A DNA stretch of 13,244 nt from an uncultured Lachnospiraceae bacterium (GTDB taxonomy: Bacteria > Bacillota > Clostridia > Lachnospirales > Lachnospiraceae): contig CAJKQE010000061.1 of the NCBI GenBank assembly GCA_905201915.1, positions 1 through 13,244 on the forward strand, read 5' to 3'. Below the pieces are notes generated by a model that saw only the letters and a program-made list of their open reading frames with translations, did no database searches and was not told where the DNA came from. Numbering within the stretch: the stretch's first letter is position 1; each line of letters begins with the position of its first letter. Positions 6,566 to 13,173 of the stretch are shown piece after piece. Made by a program: the position numbers and the translations under genes.

Positions 6566-6925
6566 ATGATTGATATATTGAAAGCATTGGCAGAAGAAAC
6601 AAGGTTGCGTATCTTTGCTCAAATTATCAAAGGTGATATGTGCGTTTGCGAAATAGAAGAATGCTTAGAGCTTACTCAGTCTAATGCGTCAAGACACCTA
6701 ACTGCATTAAAAAGAGCAGGAATTCTTGACAGTTATAAAACTGCTCAATGGGCATACTACAAAGTAAGCGATACTTTTATTACAGAAAACAAGGAACTAT
6801 ATAATTATCTAATTCAAAAAACGAAAGAACTTAAAACTTTTGAATCAGACAGTGAAAAATACAATAAATGCAAATCAACTGATATGTGTTCTTGTAAAAA
6901 GGATTGTAAGGAGGATTTACAATGA
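6566..6925 (+). CDS. arsR: ArsR-family arsenite-responsive repressor, second copy
   Basis: This 119-residue winged-helix repressor probably controls the ACR3-ArsD-ArsA-ArsC genes. DMCVCEIEEC (24-33) is the classic inducer-binding stretch, like ELCVCDLC of the R773 repressor, with C26, C28 and C33 as As(III) ligands. LTQSNASRHLTALKRAGIL (36-54) is the recognition helix. It is clearly different from the first ArsR, so the two modules may respond to different ligands. The C-terminus carries an extra Cys cluster, KCKSTDMCSCKKDC (C102, C108, C110, C114). GGGGG precedes the start at 6566. Its stop overlaps the ACR3 start (ATGA, 6922-6925), so repressor and pump are translationally coupled. Confidence 0.94.
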   Translation: MIDILKALAEETRLRIFAQIIKGDMCVCEIEECLELTQSNASRHLTALKRAGILDSYKTAQWAYYKVSDTFITENKELYNYLIQKTKELKTFESDSEKYNKCKSTDMCSCKKDCKEDLQ

Positions 6926-7995
6926 GTGAGAAAAAAGCAGAAGGTATTGGGTTCTTTCAAAAGTACTTAACGTTATGGGTAGCTATTTGCATGGCACTTG
7001 GCATACTAATAGGAAAATTTTCACCACAAATACCTGCATTCTTCGGTAAATTTGAATATGCCAATGTTTCAATTCCCATTGTCATACTGATATGGGTTAT
7101 GATTTACCCAATGATGATGAAGGTTGACTTTCAAAGTGTCAAAAATGTCAGCAAAAATCCCAAAGGATTGTTTGTTACATGGATTGTAAACTGGCTGATC
7201 AAGCCATTTACCATGTATGGCATTGCAAGCTTATTTTTCTTTGTTATATTCAAAGGTTTTATCACACCAGACTTAGCAAAAGAATATCTTGCAGGTGCTG
7301 TACTTTTAGGAGCTGCTCCTTGTACTGCAATGGTTTTTGTATGGAGTCACTTAACAAAAGGAAATCCAGCATATACCGTTGTTCAGGTTGCAACAAATGA
7401 TTTAATTATTCTGGTGGCATTTATTCCGATTGTAAAATTCCTGCTTGGAGTATCCAATGTTACGGTTCCTTGGAACACCTTGATTTTATCCGTTGTGCTT
7501 TTTGTAGTAGTTCCACTTGCAGGAGGAATAATAACCCGTGTGATTGTGACCAAAGCAAAAAGCAAAGAATATTTTGAAGGAACTTTTGTAAAGAAATTTG
7601 ATGGCATTACAACCATCGGATTGCTATTAACTTTGATACTGTTATTTTCATTCCAAGGCAATGTTATCCTTGAAAACCCTTTGCATATCTTACTGATTGC
7701 AATACCACTGATTATACAGACTTTTCTCATTTTCTTCATTGCATACTTTGCAAGTAGGGTTTTGAAATTGCCACACGATGTTGCAGCTCCTGCTGGAATG
7801 ATCGGAGCATCTAACTTTTTTGAGCTGGCTGTTGCCGTTGCGATTGCACTTTTTGGAACAACATCACCTGCCGCTCTGGCAACCGTAGTAGGTGTGCTTG
7901 TTGAAGTACCCGTAATGCTAACCCTTGTAAAAATAGCAAACAAAACAACAAAATGGTTTCCAAAATCTATAAATAAAAATATAACAAAAAATTAG
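6922..7995 (+). CDS. acr3: ACR3-family arsenite efflux permease
   Basis: This 357-residue membrane protein with about ten hydrophobic segments exports arsenite (and often antimonite) driven by the membrane potential. Family hallmarks are GAVLLGAAPCTAMVFVWS with the essential Cys134, TNDLIILVAFIPI (158-170), and GASNFFELAVAVAIALFG with the conserved Glu301. The length is normal for ACR3 of Bacillota. AAGGAGG (6908-6914) lies seven bases before the ATG, which overlaps the arsR stop. It is followed after 16 bases by the metallochaperone gene. ArsA usually energises ArsB but is also found with ACR3, as here, and the pairing with a shortened ArsA-like ATPase is the odd point. Confidence 0.96.
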   Translation: MSEKKAEGIGFFQKYLTLWVAICMALGILIGKFSPQIPAFFGKFEYANVSIPIVILIWVMIYPMMMKVDFQSVKNVSKNPKGLFVTWIVNWLIKPFTMYGIASLFFFVIFKGFITPDLAKEYLAGAVLLGAAPCTAMVFVWSHLTKGNPAYTVVQVATNDLIILVAFIPIVKFLLGVSNVTVPWNTLILSVVLFVVVPLAGGIITRVIVTKAKSKEYFEGTFVKKFDGITTIGLLLTLILLFSFQGNVILENPLHILLIAIPLIIQTFLIFFIAYFASRVLKLPHDVAAPAGMIGASNFFELAVAVAIALFGTTSPAALATVVGVLVEVPVMLTLVKIANKTTKWFPKSINKNITKN

Positions 7996-8011
7996 AATGG
8001 AGTGTTTTATT

Positions 8012-8392
8012 ATGAAAAAAATGTTTATTTATGAGCCTGCAATGTGCTGTTCGACTGGTCTGTGCGGTGTATCCGTTGACCCAGAATTACTTCGCTTATC
8101 TACCGTTATCAGCAGCCTTCAAAAAAATGGGGTTGAAATTACAAGATACAACCTCACAAGTGCGCCAATGGCATTTGTAAACAACAAGGAAGTCAATAGA
8201 CTTATCACTGAAAAAGGAGTTGAAGTTCTTCCTATTACCGTTGTTGATGGTGCTATTGTCAAAACAAAAGCTTATCCAACAAATGATGAAATAATCTCTC
8301 TTTTACAAGTACCACGCAGTTATCTTGGTGAACAAAAAACTTCTGCTCCTAAGAAAAATGGCGGATGCAATTGTAAAGGAGGATGCTGTTAA
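8012..8392 (+). CDS. arsD: ArsD arsenic metallochaperone
   Basis: This 126-residue thioredoxin-fold protein delivers As(III) to ArsA and raises its affinity. With the start at 8012 the cysteines of AMCCSTGLCG fall at C12, C13 and C18, exactly the essential trio of R773 ArsD. That supports this start, as does the GGAG nine bases upstream; an in-frame ATG at 7997 lacks such a site. The C-terminus ends in NGGCNCKGGCC (C119, C121, C125, C126), recalling the vicinal Cys pairs at the end of R773 ArsD. The stop overlaps the arsA start (TAATG, 8390-8394). The AAAGGAGG that serves arsA is formed by the Lys-Gly-Gly codons of this tail. Confidence 0.96.
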   Translation: MKKMFIYEPAMCCSTGLCGVSVDPELLRLSTVISSLQKNGVEITRYNLTSAPMAFVNNKEVNRLITEKGVEVLPITVVDGAIVKTKAYPTNDEIISLLQVPRSYLGEQKTSAPKKNGGCNCKGGCC

Positions 8393-9402
8393 TGAAACAA
8401 TTTAATCCTTTAGAACAAGTAAAAACAAAATACCTTTTCTATACCGGAAAAGGTGGCGTTGGAAAAACCTCTGTTGCTTGCTCTACAGCTGTAACTCTTG
8501 CTGATAATGGCAAGAAAGTCTTGCTTATTAGCACAGACCCTGCTTCTAACTTACAAGATGTTTTTGAAACTCAACTTAATGGAAAAGGTGTCAAAATCAA
8601 AGCAGTGCCTAATTTGGTTGTAGCAAACCTCGACCCAATTCAATCAGCAGCTGAATATCGAGAAAGCGTAATTGCACCTTATCGTGGAAAATTGCCCGAT
8701 GCAGTTCTTAAAAATATGGAAGAACAACTTTCAGGTTCTTGTACGGTTGAAATTGCCGCTTTTAATGAATTTTCCAACTTTATAACCGATGATACCGTGG
8801 CAAAGGATTATGACCATATCATTTTAGAAAAATACAAGGAAACTGTTCTGAAAAAAGCAAGAGAAAACAATATGAATGAAGACGATATTGCCTATATAGA
8901 GGAAGATTTACGCTCTCCTTGTACACAAGAAATTGCTGTCTTCCGTGCCTTTGCCGATATTGTGGAAAGAGCAGAAAAAGAAGTGGTTGTTATTGATACT
9001 GCACCAACAGGTCACACCTTGTTGCTTCTTGATTCCACTCAAAGCTATCACAAAGAGGTTCAGCGTACAATGGGTGATACACCGGAGTCGGTTAAAAAAT
9101 TATTGCCACAGCTTCGTAATGCCAATGAGACAGAAGTCGTTATTGTTACCCTTGCTGAAACTACCCCTGTATTTGAAGCAATGCGTTTAGAGGAAGATTT
9201 GCACCGTGCAGGTATCCATAGTAAATGGTGGGTTATCAATTCTTCACTTTATGCTACTGATACCAAAAATCAAATGCTAAAAGCAAAAGCAAGCAATGAA
9301 ATTGAATGGATTAACAAAGTAGCATCACACGCTAACGGCAATTTTGCAGTTATAAAATGGAACAGTGAAGAAATTAAGGGAGATCGATTGTTAGAACTAT
9401 AA
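8392..9402 (+). CDS. arsA: ArsA-like ATPase, apparent in-frame A1/A2 fusion (about 336 aa)
   Basis: Full ArsA has two homologous nucleotide-binding halves (A1 and A2) and about 580 residues; this protein has 336. Residues 1-144 match the start of A1: P-loop GKGGVGKT (19-26), STDPASNL (47-54) and SGSCTVEIAAF with C117. At about residue 145 (near 8823) the A1 text YDHII, normally followed by FDTAPTGHT, jumps to LEKYKETVLKKAREN. That belongs to A2, well before its own LRSPCTQEIAVF (C177) and VVVIDTAPTGHTLLLLD (DTAPTGHT at 202-209). The equivalent Cys segment thus occurs twice, while the A1 second half, the linker and the A2 P-loop are gone. The product keeps one P-loop and one switch II, so it might act as a homodimer like Get3, or it may be inactive. 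The frame is intact and ArsD, ACR3 and ArsC stand beside it. Confidence 0.88.
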   Translation: MKQFNPLEQVKTKYLFYTGKGGVGKTSVACSTAVTLADNGKKVLLISTDPASNLQDVFETQLNGKGVKIKAVPNLVVANLDPIQSAAEYRESVIAPYRGKLPDAVLKNMEEQLSGSCTVEIAAFNEFSNFITDDTVAKDYDHIILEKYKETVLKKARENNMNEDDIAYIEEDLRSPCTQEIAVFRAFADIVERAEKEVVVIDTAPTGHTLLLLDSTQSYHKEVQRTMGDTPESVKKLLPQLRNANETEVVIVTLAETTPVFEAMRLEEDLHRAGIHSKWWVINSSLYATDTKNQMLKAKASNEIEWINKVASHANGNFAVIKWNSEEIKGDRLLEL

Positions 9403-9415
9403 CGGAGGATGTTTA

Positions 9416-9805
9416 ATGGATAAACCAAAGGTAGCATTTATATGCGTACACAATTCTTGCCGAAGTCAAATTGCAGAGGCGCTTGGAAAGCACCTTGCAG
9501 GCGATGAATTTGATTTTTATAGTGCAGGAACAGAAACAAAACCACAAATAAATCAAGATGCCGTAAGGCTTATGAAGGAACTGTATGGCATTGATATGGA
9601 GAAAACGCAACATTCCAAATTGCTTGAAGATATTCCTACGGTCGATATTGTAATAACAATGGGCTGCAATGTTCAGTGTCCATTTTTGCCTTGCAAGCAC
9701 CGTGAGGATTGGGGATTAGAAGACCCTACAGGAAAAAGTGATGCAGAGTTTGAAAGCACCATAAAACAAATAGAAGTTAAGATACTTCAGTTAAAAGATA
9801 TATAA
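9416..9805 (+). CDS. arsC: Thioredoxin-type arsenate reductase (LMW-PTP fold)
   Basis: This 129-residue cytoplasmic enzyme reduces arsenate to arsenite for export by ACR3. The phosphatase-like loop is ICVHNSCRSQ, with nucleophile Cys10, Cys15 and Arg16. The redox cysteines lie in MGCNVQCPFLPCKH (C84, C88, C93), followed by DWGLEDPTG with the general-acid region Asp103-Pro104. In the S. aureus pI258 enzyme the shuttle pair is C82/C89. Here the spacing differs and three cysteines are candidates, as seen in clostridial-type members. GGAGG stands seven bases before the ATG and the gap to arsA is 13 bases. It is the last gene of the operon. Thioredoxin is the expected reductant, and the small cytoplasmic thioredoxin of the first module is one possible supplier. 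Confidence 0.95.
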   Translation: MDKPKVAFICVHNSCRSQIAEALGKHLAGDEFDFYSAGTETKPQINQDAVRLMKELYGIDMEKTQHSKLLEDIPTVDIVITMGCNVQCPFLPCKHREDWGLEDPTGKSDAEFESTIKQIEVKILQLKDI

Positions 9806-9811
9806 GCATAT

Positions 9812-9851
9812 CCTCTCAATTCAGATTATGAAATCTGATTGAGAGGTATTT
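9812..9851 (+). terminator. Intrinsic terminator of the ars operon
   Basis: CCTCTCAATTCAGATT (9812-9827) pairs with AATCTGATTGAGAGG (9832-9846), a 15-bp stem with one bulged T and a short loop, followed by TATTTTATTAT. It starts six bases after the arsC stop and closes the arsenic island. Confidence 0.88.
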
Positions 9852-10202
9852 TATTATGTGCTATACTGAAACAGAATTTATTCATAAAGTATTAAAATTG
9901 TATTTGCTTTTATCTGTTATAATTAATGGGGTATGAAGGTGAAGCCATTTTAGAGTAATCAGTAGACATATTCCCACAAAACGATAAAATACCGTGGATA
10001 TATTCCCTCGGACGAGGGGTGTCGAAAATGTGCGTTTGACATTCATTCGCTCATCTCGTGCCATGTAGAGACTGTTGTATTGATGACAAGAGTAAAAAAA
10101 TAAAATTATGGAGCCCGGTTGCCAGGCACTGCAATTTACGCAGAGCGGAGAGCAATGGATTGATTAAGTAGATTGTATTGTAGACAAGGAGCAGTAACAG
10201 AT
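9852..10202. other. Gene-free stretch of about 350 bases; possible structured leader
   Basis: No convincing gene is seen on either strand. An extended -10 motif, TGTTATAAT (9915-9923), could start a long leader for the radical SAM gene, although no good -35 box accompanies it. Small hairpins are possible: CCCTC/GAGGG at 10004-10018 and CTGC/GCAG at 10129-10143. A GC-rich patch at 10111-10150 stands out from its surroundings. It did not match the conserved cores of the riboswitch classes I compared by eye (TPP, cobalamin, glycine, c-di-GMP). The right junction of the arsenic island could also lie here. Confidence 0.5.
9915..9923 (+). promoter_or_regulatory. Candidate extended -10 promoter upstream of the radical SAM gene
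   Basis: TGTTATAAT is a perfect extended -10 (TGnTATAAT). No good -35 is found at 16-18 bases, which extended -10 promoters tolerate. If used, the leader before the next start codon would be about 270 bases. Confidence 0.4.
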
Positions 10203-11327
10203 ATGAAGATTTCTAAGAAGGATGCTTTGTCATGGTTTGAATTTTTTACACAATTGCCTGCAGGGGAACAGCTTCTGGTTAAACAGCAGGAAATTGTTTA
10301 TGCCACATTCGCACAGATTGAGGCAGTTGTTATAAAAAGAAAAGAAGAGCTTATGGAACAAATTCCCGGTTTGAAAACATTAAAGGACAGAACACTTTTT
10401 GTGGGGCCAGATGAAAAATTTCCTGATGGGTGCCGTTCATGTCTGTTGGGCAGCGGGCTGACAGCTATCAGAAAAACCAATAAATGCAATCTGCAGTGCA
10501 GGTTTTGCTATAATTATGGCGAGCTGGATGCTATTGAACCGGTAGGAGAGGGGATTTGGGTCATTGGCGGGACCAAGTTTTATGAAAATGACATTGATCT
10601 GTTGTTGGAAATCCATAAAAAACCTACAGGGGTTGCCTATGTATATTTAGAACCTTTTATGGAAATCGAGAAATATTATAATATTATTCAAAAATTTAAC
10701 AAGGCTGGTATTTATCAGCATCTATATACTAACGGCACTCTGGCTACGGAAACAACGCTTAAAGCATTGGGGGAGGCTGGACTGAATGAGCTTAGATTTA
10801 ATTTAGGAGCTTCCGGTTGTGCTGATAAGGTCATTGAAAATATTGGCATAGCAAAAAAGTATATCAAAAAAGTCGGCATTGAAACGCCTATGACCAATGA
10901 GTTTTTTGAAAAATTCTTTTTGAAAAAACAGGCTGTTTTGGACACGGGATTAGATTTTATTAATTGTGCGGAGCTGCATTTGAATCCCAATAATATTGAG
11001 AATTATTGGGGTGAAAAAATGTATATTGCCCGCCATGGATATATATCACCAATCTGGAGTCGCGAACTGACACTCAGATTTATGGCAGCCGCAGCAAAAG
11101 AGAAATGGAATTTGGTTGTACATGATTGCTCTAATGATACCAAGTTTGCCAGAGATTTGAATTTAGGTGCCAAAGAGGGTAAATGGTTCGGGGCCAGCAG
11201 TTATACGTCTGAATTTTTAGAGATCCCCTATGCCGTATTTTTGCCGGTCCTGCGTGATGAAGAATTTCATTTTTTAGTTGAAGAAGAGCTGCCAAGCGGC
11301 TATAACCCGGGAGAGATGCTTTTCTAA
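10203..11327 (+). CDS. Radical SAM protein of unknown function
   Basis: This 374-residue protein has the radical SAM cluster motif C95-xxx-C99-xx-C102 (KCNLQCRFCYNY), which binds the [4Fe-4S] cluster that cleaves S-adenosylmethionine. A TIM-barrel-like body follows, with YVYLEPFMEIEKY, GIYQHLYTNGTLA (the usual TNG after strand 3) and LNELRFNLGASG. Before the cluster lies another pair, CRSC (C77, C80), which could bind an extra cluster or a metal. The end (residues 290-374) has further conserved-looking segments but no SPASM-type Cys set. The ATG at 10203 follows AAGGAG by 11 bases; an upstream in-frame start at 10173 has no such site. It lies 14 bases before the RNA methyltransferase gene, suggesting one transcript. 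I cannot name the substrate. Confidence 0.85.
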   Translation: MKISKKDALSWFEFFTQLPAGEQLLVKQQEIVYATFAQIEAVVIKRKEELMEQIPGLKTLKDRTLFVGPDEKFPDGCRSCLLGSGLTAIRKTNKCNLQCRFCYNYGELDAIEPVGEGIWVIGGTKFYENDIDLLLEIHKKPTGVAYVYLEPFMEIEKYYNIIQKFNKAGIYQHLYTNGTLATETTLKALGEAGLNELRFNLGASGCADKVIENIGIAKKYIKKVGIETPMTNEFFEKFFLKKQAVLDTGLDFINCAELHLNPNNIENYWGEKMYIARHGYISPIWSRELTLRFMAAAAKEKWNLVVHDCSNDTKFARDLNLGAKEGKWFGASSYTSEFLEIPYAVFLPVLRDEEFHFLVEEELPSGYNPGEMLF

Positions 11328-11341
11328 GAAAGAGTGGCATA

Positions 11342-12147
11342 ATGGCAAATATTATAGAAATAAATGACATTTCTGCTCCTGAACTGGAAGTATTCACAAA
11401 ATTGACTGAAAAGCAGCTGCGCCATAAGCTGGAACCGGAAAAGGGCATCTTTATTGCTGAAAGCGGCAAAGTCATAGAGTTGGCGCTTGCTGCTGGCTGT
11501 GAGCCGATTTCCTTGTTGATGGAGCGCAGACATATCATGGGACAGGCCCAAAATATTCTTGCTCGGTATGAGGATGTTACAGTCTATACCGGGGACAGGG
11601 ATGTGCTGGCTGGACTGACAGGATATAAGCTGACCCGCGGTATCCTGTGTGCTATGCGTAGGCCCAGGCTGCCTTCAGTACAGCAGATATGTTTTCAAGC
11701 CAGGGGGTGGCGGTATTGGATAATATCACGGATGCAGCCAACATAGGAGGAATATTCCGATCGGCAGCGGCGTTAGGTGTTGATGCGGTACTTGTGATGC
11801 GCTCCTGCTGTGATCCTTTATGCAGAAAAGCAGTACGTGTCAGTATGGGAACGGTATTTCAGATACCTTGGACTTATATAGAAAACAATGTCAAAGAGCT
11901 GGGAGAATGGGGCTTTAAAACAGCTGCAATGGCTTTGTGTGAGCATGCTGTCAGTATAGATGATCAGGCGCTGATGGCAGAGGGCAGGCTGGCTTTGGTT
12001 TTTGGTACAGAGGGCTACGGCTTATCTCAGGCTGCGATTGATGCGTGCGATTATGTTGTGAAGATCCCTATGGAGTACAATGTGGACTCACTTAATGTAG
12101 CTGCTGCAAGCGCTGTGGCGTTTTGGCAATTGCGATGTCAACAATAA
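11342..12147 (+). pseudogene. TrmH/SpoU-family RNA 2'-O-methyltransferase, frameshifted
   Basis: Two overlapping frames together encode one SPOUT methyltransferase. The first (from ATG 11342) gives the N-terminal substrate-binding domain, ending in RGILCAMRRPRLPSVQQICF, and then runs out of frame to a stop at 11746. The second carries the catalytic part: VAVLDNITDAANIGGIFRSA (motif 1), LALVFGTEGYGLS (motif 2) and VKIPMEYNVDSLNVAAASA (motif 3, the SAM-binding knot). Adding one G to the GGGGG at 11703-11707 restores a continuous protein of about 268 residues, a normal family length. All catalytic motifs are intact, so the lesion is recent or a base-calling error. The first ATG of the second frame (11689) has no evident ribosome binding site. 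The family methylates ribose in tRNA or rRNA; the target here is unknown. Confidence 0.85.
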
Positions 12148-12244
12148 ATTGGAAAAAAGATTCTTTGGAATTATTTGAATACTTAATTTATGCAAACTTG
12201 TTAAACGGCCAAAGTTGATTTGTGTTGTATAAAAGGTGGTAATT

Positions 12245-12892
12245 ATGGATTATAAAGTTTTAGATATGGAAAAGTATTATCGTAAGGATATTTACAGGCA
12301 TTTTACGATGGACTGTAAATGTTCGGTTATGATTACATCCAAGATCGATGTTAGTGAACTTGTTGCATATTCAAAACAAACTGGAACTAAATTTTATATC
12401 AATTTTCTGTATGTCCTGACCAAGGCGCTGAATACCAGAGATGACTACAAAATGCGGTATTTGTATCAGGAAGATAAGTTAGTCGTATTTGATAAAATCA
12501 ACACTGCGCATTATGTTTTCCACGAGGATACGGAGACTTTTACAGTAGTTTATACAGAGTTCAGCGAAGATTACCAGGCTTTTTATGACAGATGCTGCGC
12601 TGATATGGAAAAGGCTAAACAGACCCGCAGTTATGGTCTGGACGGCAGTAAATTAAACTATTTTGATGCTTCCTATATTCCCTGGTTGTCATATGAAGCA
12701 CTACATGTAGAACTGCCTGACGGACATCTGCATTTCCCTCCGATTATAAACTGGGGAAAATATCACAGTGAAAATGGCAGATTGCTGATGCCTGTGACGG
12801 TGAGAATGAATCATGCGATTGCTGATGGTTATGTAGTTTCCAAAGCATTTTTATTGCTTGAGAAAGAAATTGAAAGATTGGTCGAAGACTGA
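12245..12892 (+). CDS. CatA-like O-acetyltransferase (chloramphenicol acetyltransferase family)
   Basis: This 215-residue protein has the length and layout of type A chloramphenicol acetyltransferases, which form trimers and acetylate the drug with acetyl-CoA. IPWLSYEAL (145-153) matches the PWxSF block, with Ser149 at the substrate-serine position. MPVTVRMNHAIADGYVVSKAF ends in the active-site block, with catalytic His190 and Asp194 of the H-x-x-x-D-G motif. In typical CATs this block reads QVHHAVCDGFH; here the first His is Asn and the trailing His is Val, so true chloramphenicol resistance is uncertain and another small alcohol may be the substrate. ATG 12245 follows AAAAGGTGG by about six bases; GTG 12236 is an alternative. 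It has no mobile-element features around it and looks like a resident gene. Confidence 0.85.
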   Translation: MDYKVLDMEKYYRKDIYRHFTMDCKCSVMITSKIDVSELVAYSKQTGTKFYINFLYVLTKALNTRDDYKMRYLYQEDKLVVFDKINTAHYVFHEDTETFTVVYTEFSEDYQAFYDRCCADMEKAKQTRSYGLDGSKLNYFDASYIPWLSYEALHVELPDGHLHFPPIINWGKYHSENGRLLMPVTVRMNHAIADGYVVSKAFLLLEKEIERLVED

Positions 12893-12920
12893 ACTAATGG
12901 ATTAGAACCATCGTTTCACA

Positions 12921-13110
12921 TTGCTTTTAGAGTTATGTTATTTTAAAGCGCTGTAGCTTGGCGCTGCTTCGAAAGTAGTTCCGGTGGATAAATTCAGTAT
13001 AGTCATCACTTTGGTGATGGCAGCGGTATTTTTACATGAACAATTTACTGTAAAAACAATTATCGGTTCTGTCCTTATTACTTTTGGGGACTTTTATTAT
13101 GATTTTATAA
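12921..13110 (+). pseudogene. C-terminal remnant of an EamA-family (DMT) transporter
   Basis: One frame reads LELCYFKAL, a TAG stop (12954-12956), then LGAASKVVPVDKFSIVITLV and MAAVFLHEQFTVKTIIGSVL. This is the last third of an EamA/drug-metabolite transporter: the ALxLGxASxVVPxDKxS signature and the final two membrane helices. The last residues are displaced by one extra G in TTTTGGGGAC (13086-13089). Without it the frame ends ITFGTFIMIL at the stop 13108-13110. The 5' two thirds are absent: the catA-like gene stands where they should be. With a truncation, a stop and a frameshift, this is a dead gene and probably marks an old deletion or replacement. Confidence 0.8.
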
Positions 13111-13173
13111 AGAGTTACAGGTCAGATGTATAGAATAATTAAGAATAAATCATAAATACAGAGGGGTAAGCAG

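Noticed and set aside
7383..7943. Long minus-strand frame of 186 codons
   Set aside because: It lies wholly inside the well-supported ACR3 gene and its protein is low in structure, as expected for a shadow frame.
9882..10064. Minus-strand reading frame of 60 codons in the gap after arsC
   Set aside because: No ribosome binding site, no recognisable family, composition like non-coding DNA, and every other gene runs on the + strand.
10111..10160. GC-rich patch as a tRNA or known riboswitch
   Set aside because: No T-arm sequence (GGTTCGA type), no CCA end and no match by eye to the conserved cores of riboswitch classes I know; left as unassigned.
11689..12147. Separate short methyltransferase gene starting at ATG 11689
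   Set aside because: The upstream frame supplies the missing N-terminal domain and one G restores continuity; no ribosome binding site is seen for 11689, so it is better treated as part of one frameshifted gene.
12148..12244. Promoter for the catA-like gene (TATAAA near 12228)
   Set aside because: The hexamer is too close to the ribosome binding site and start codon and has no -35 partner at proper spacing.
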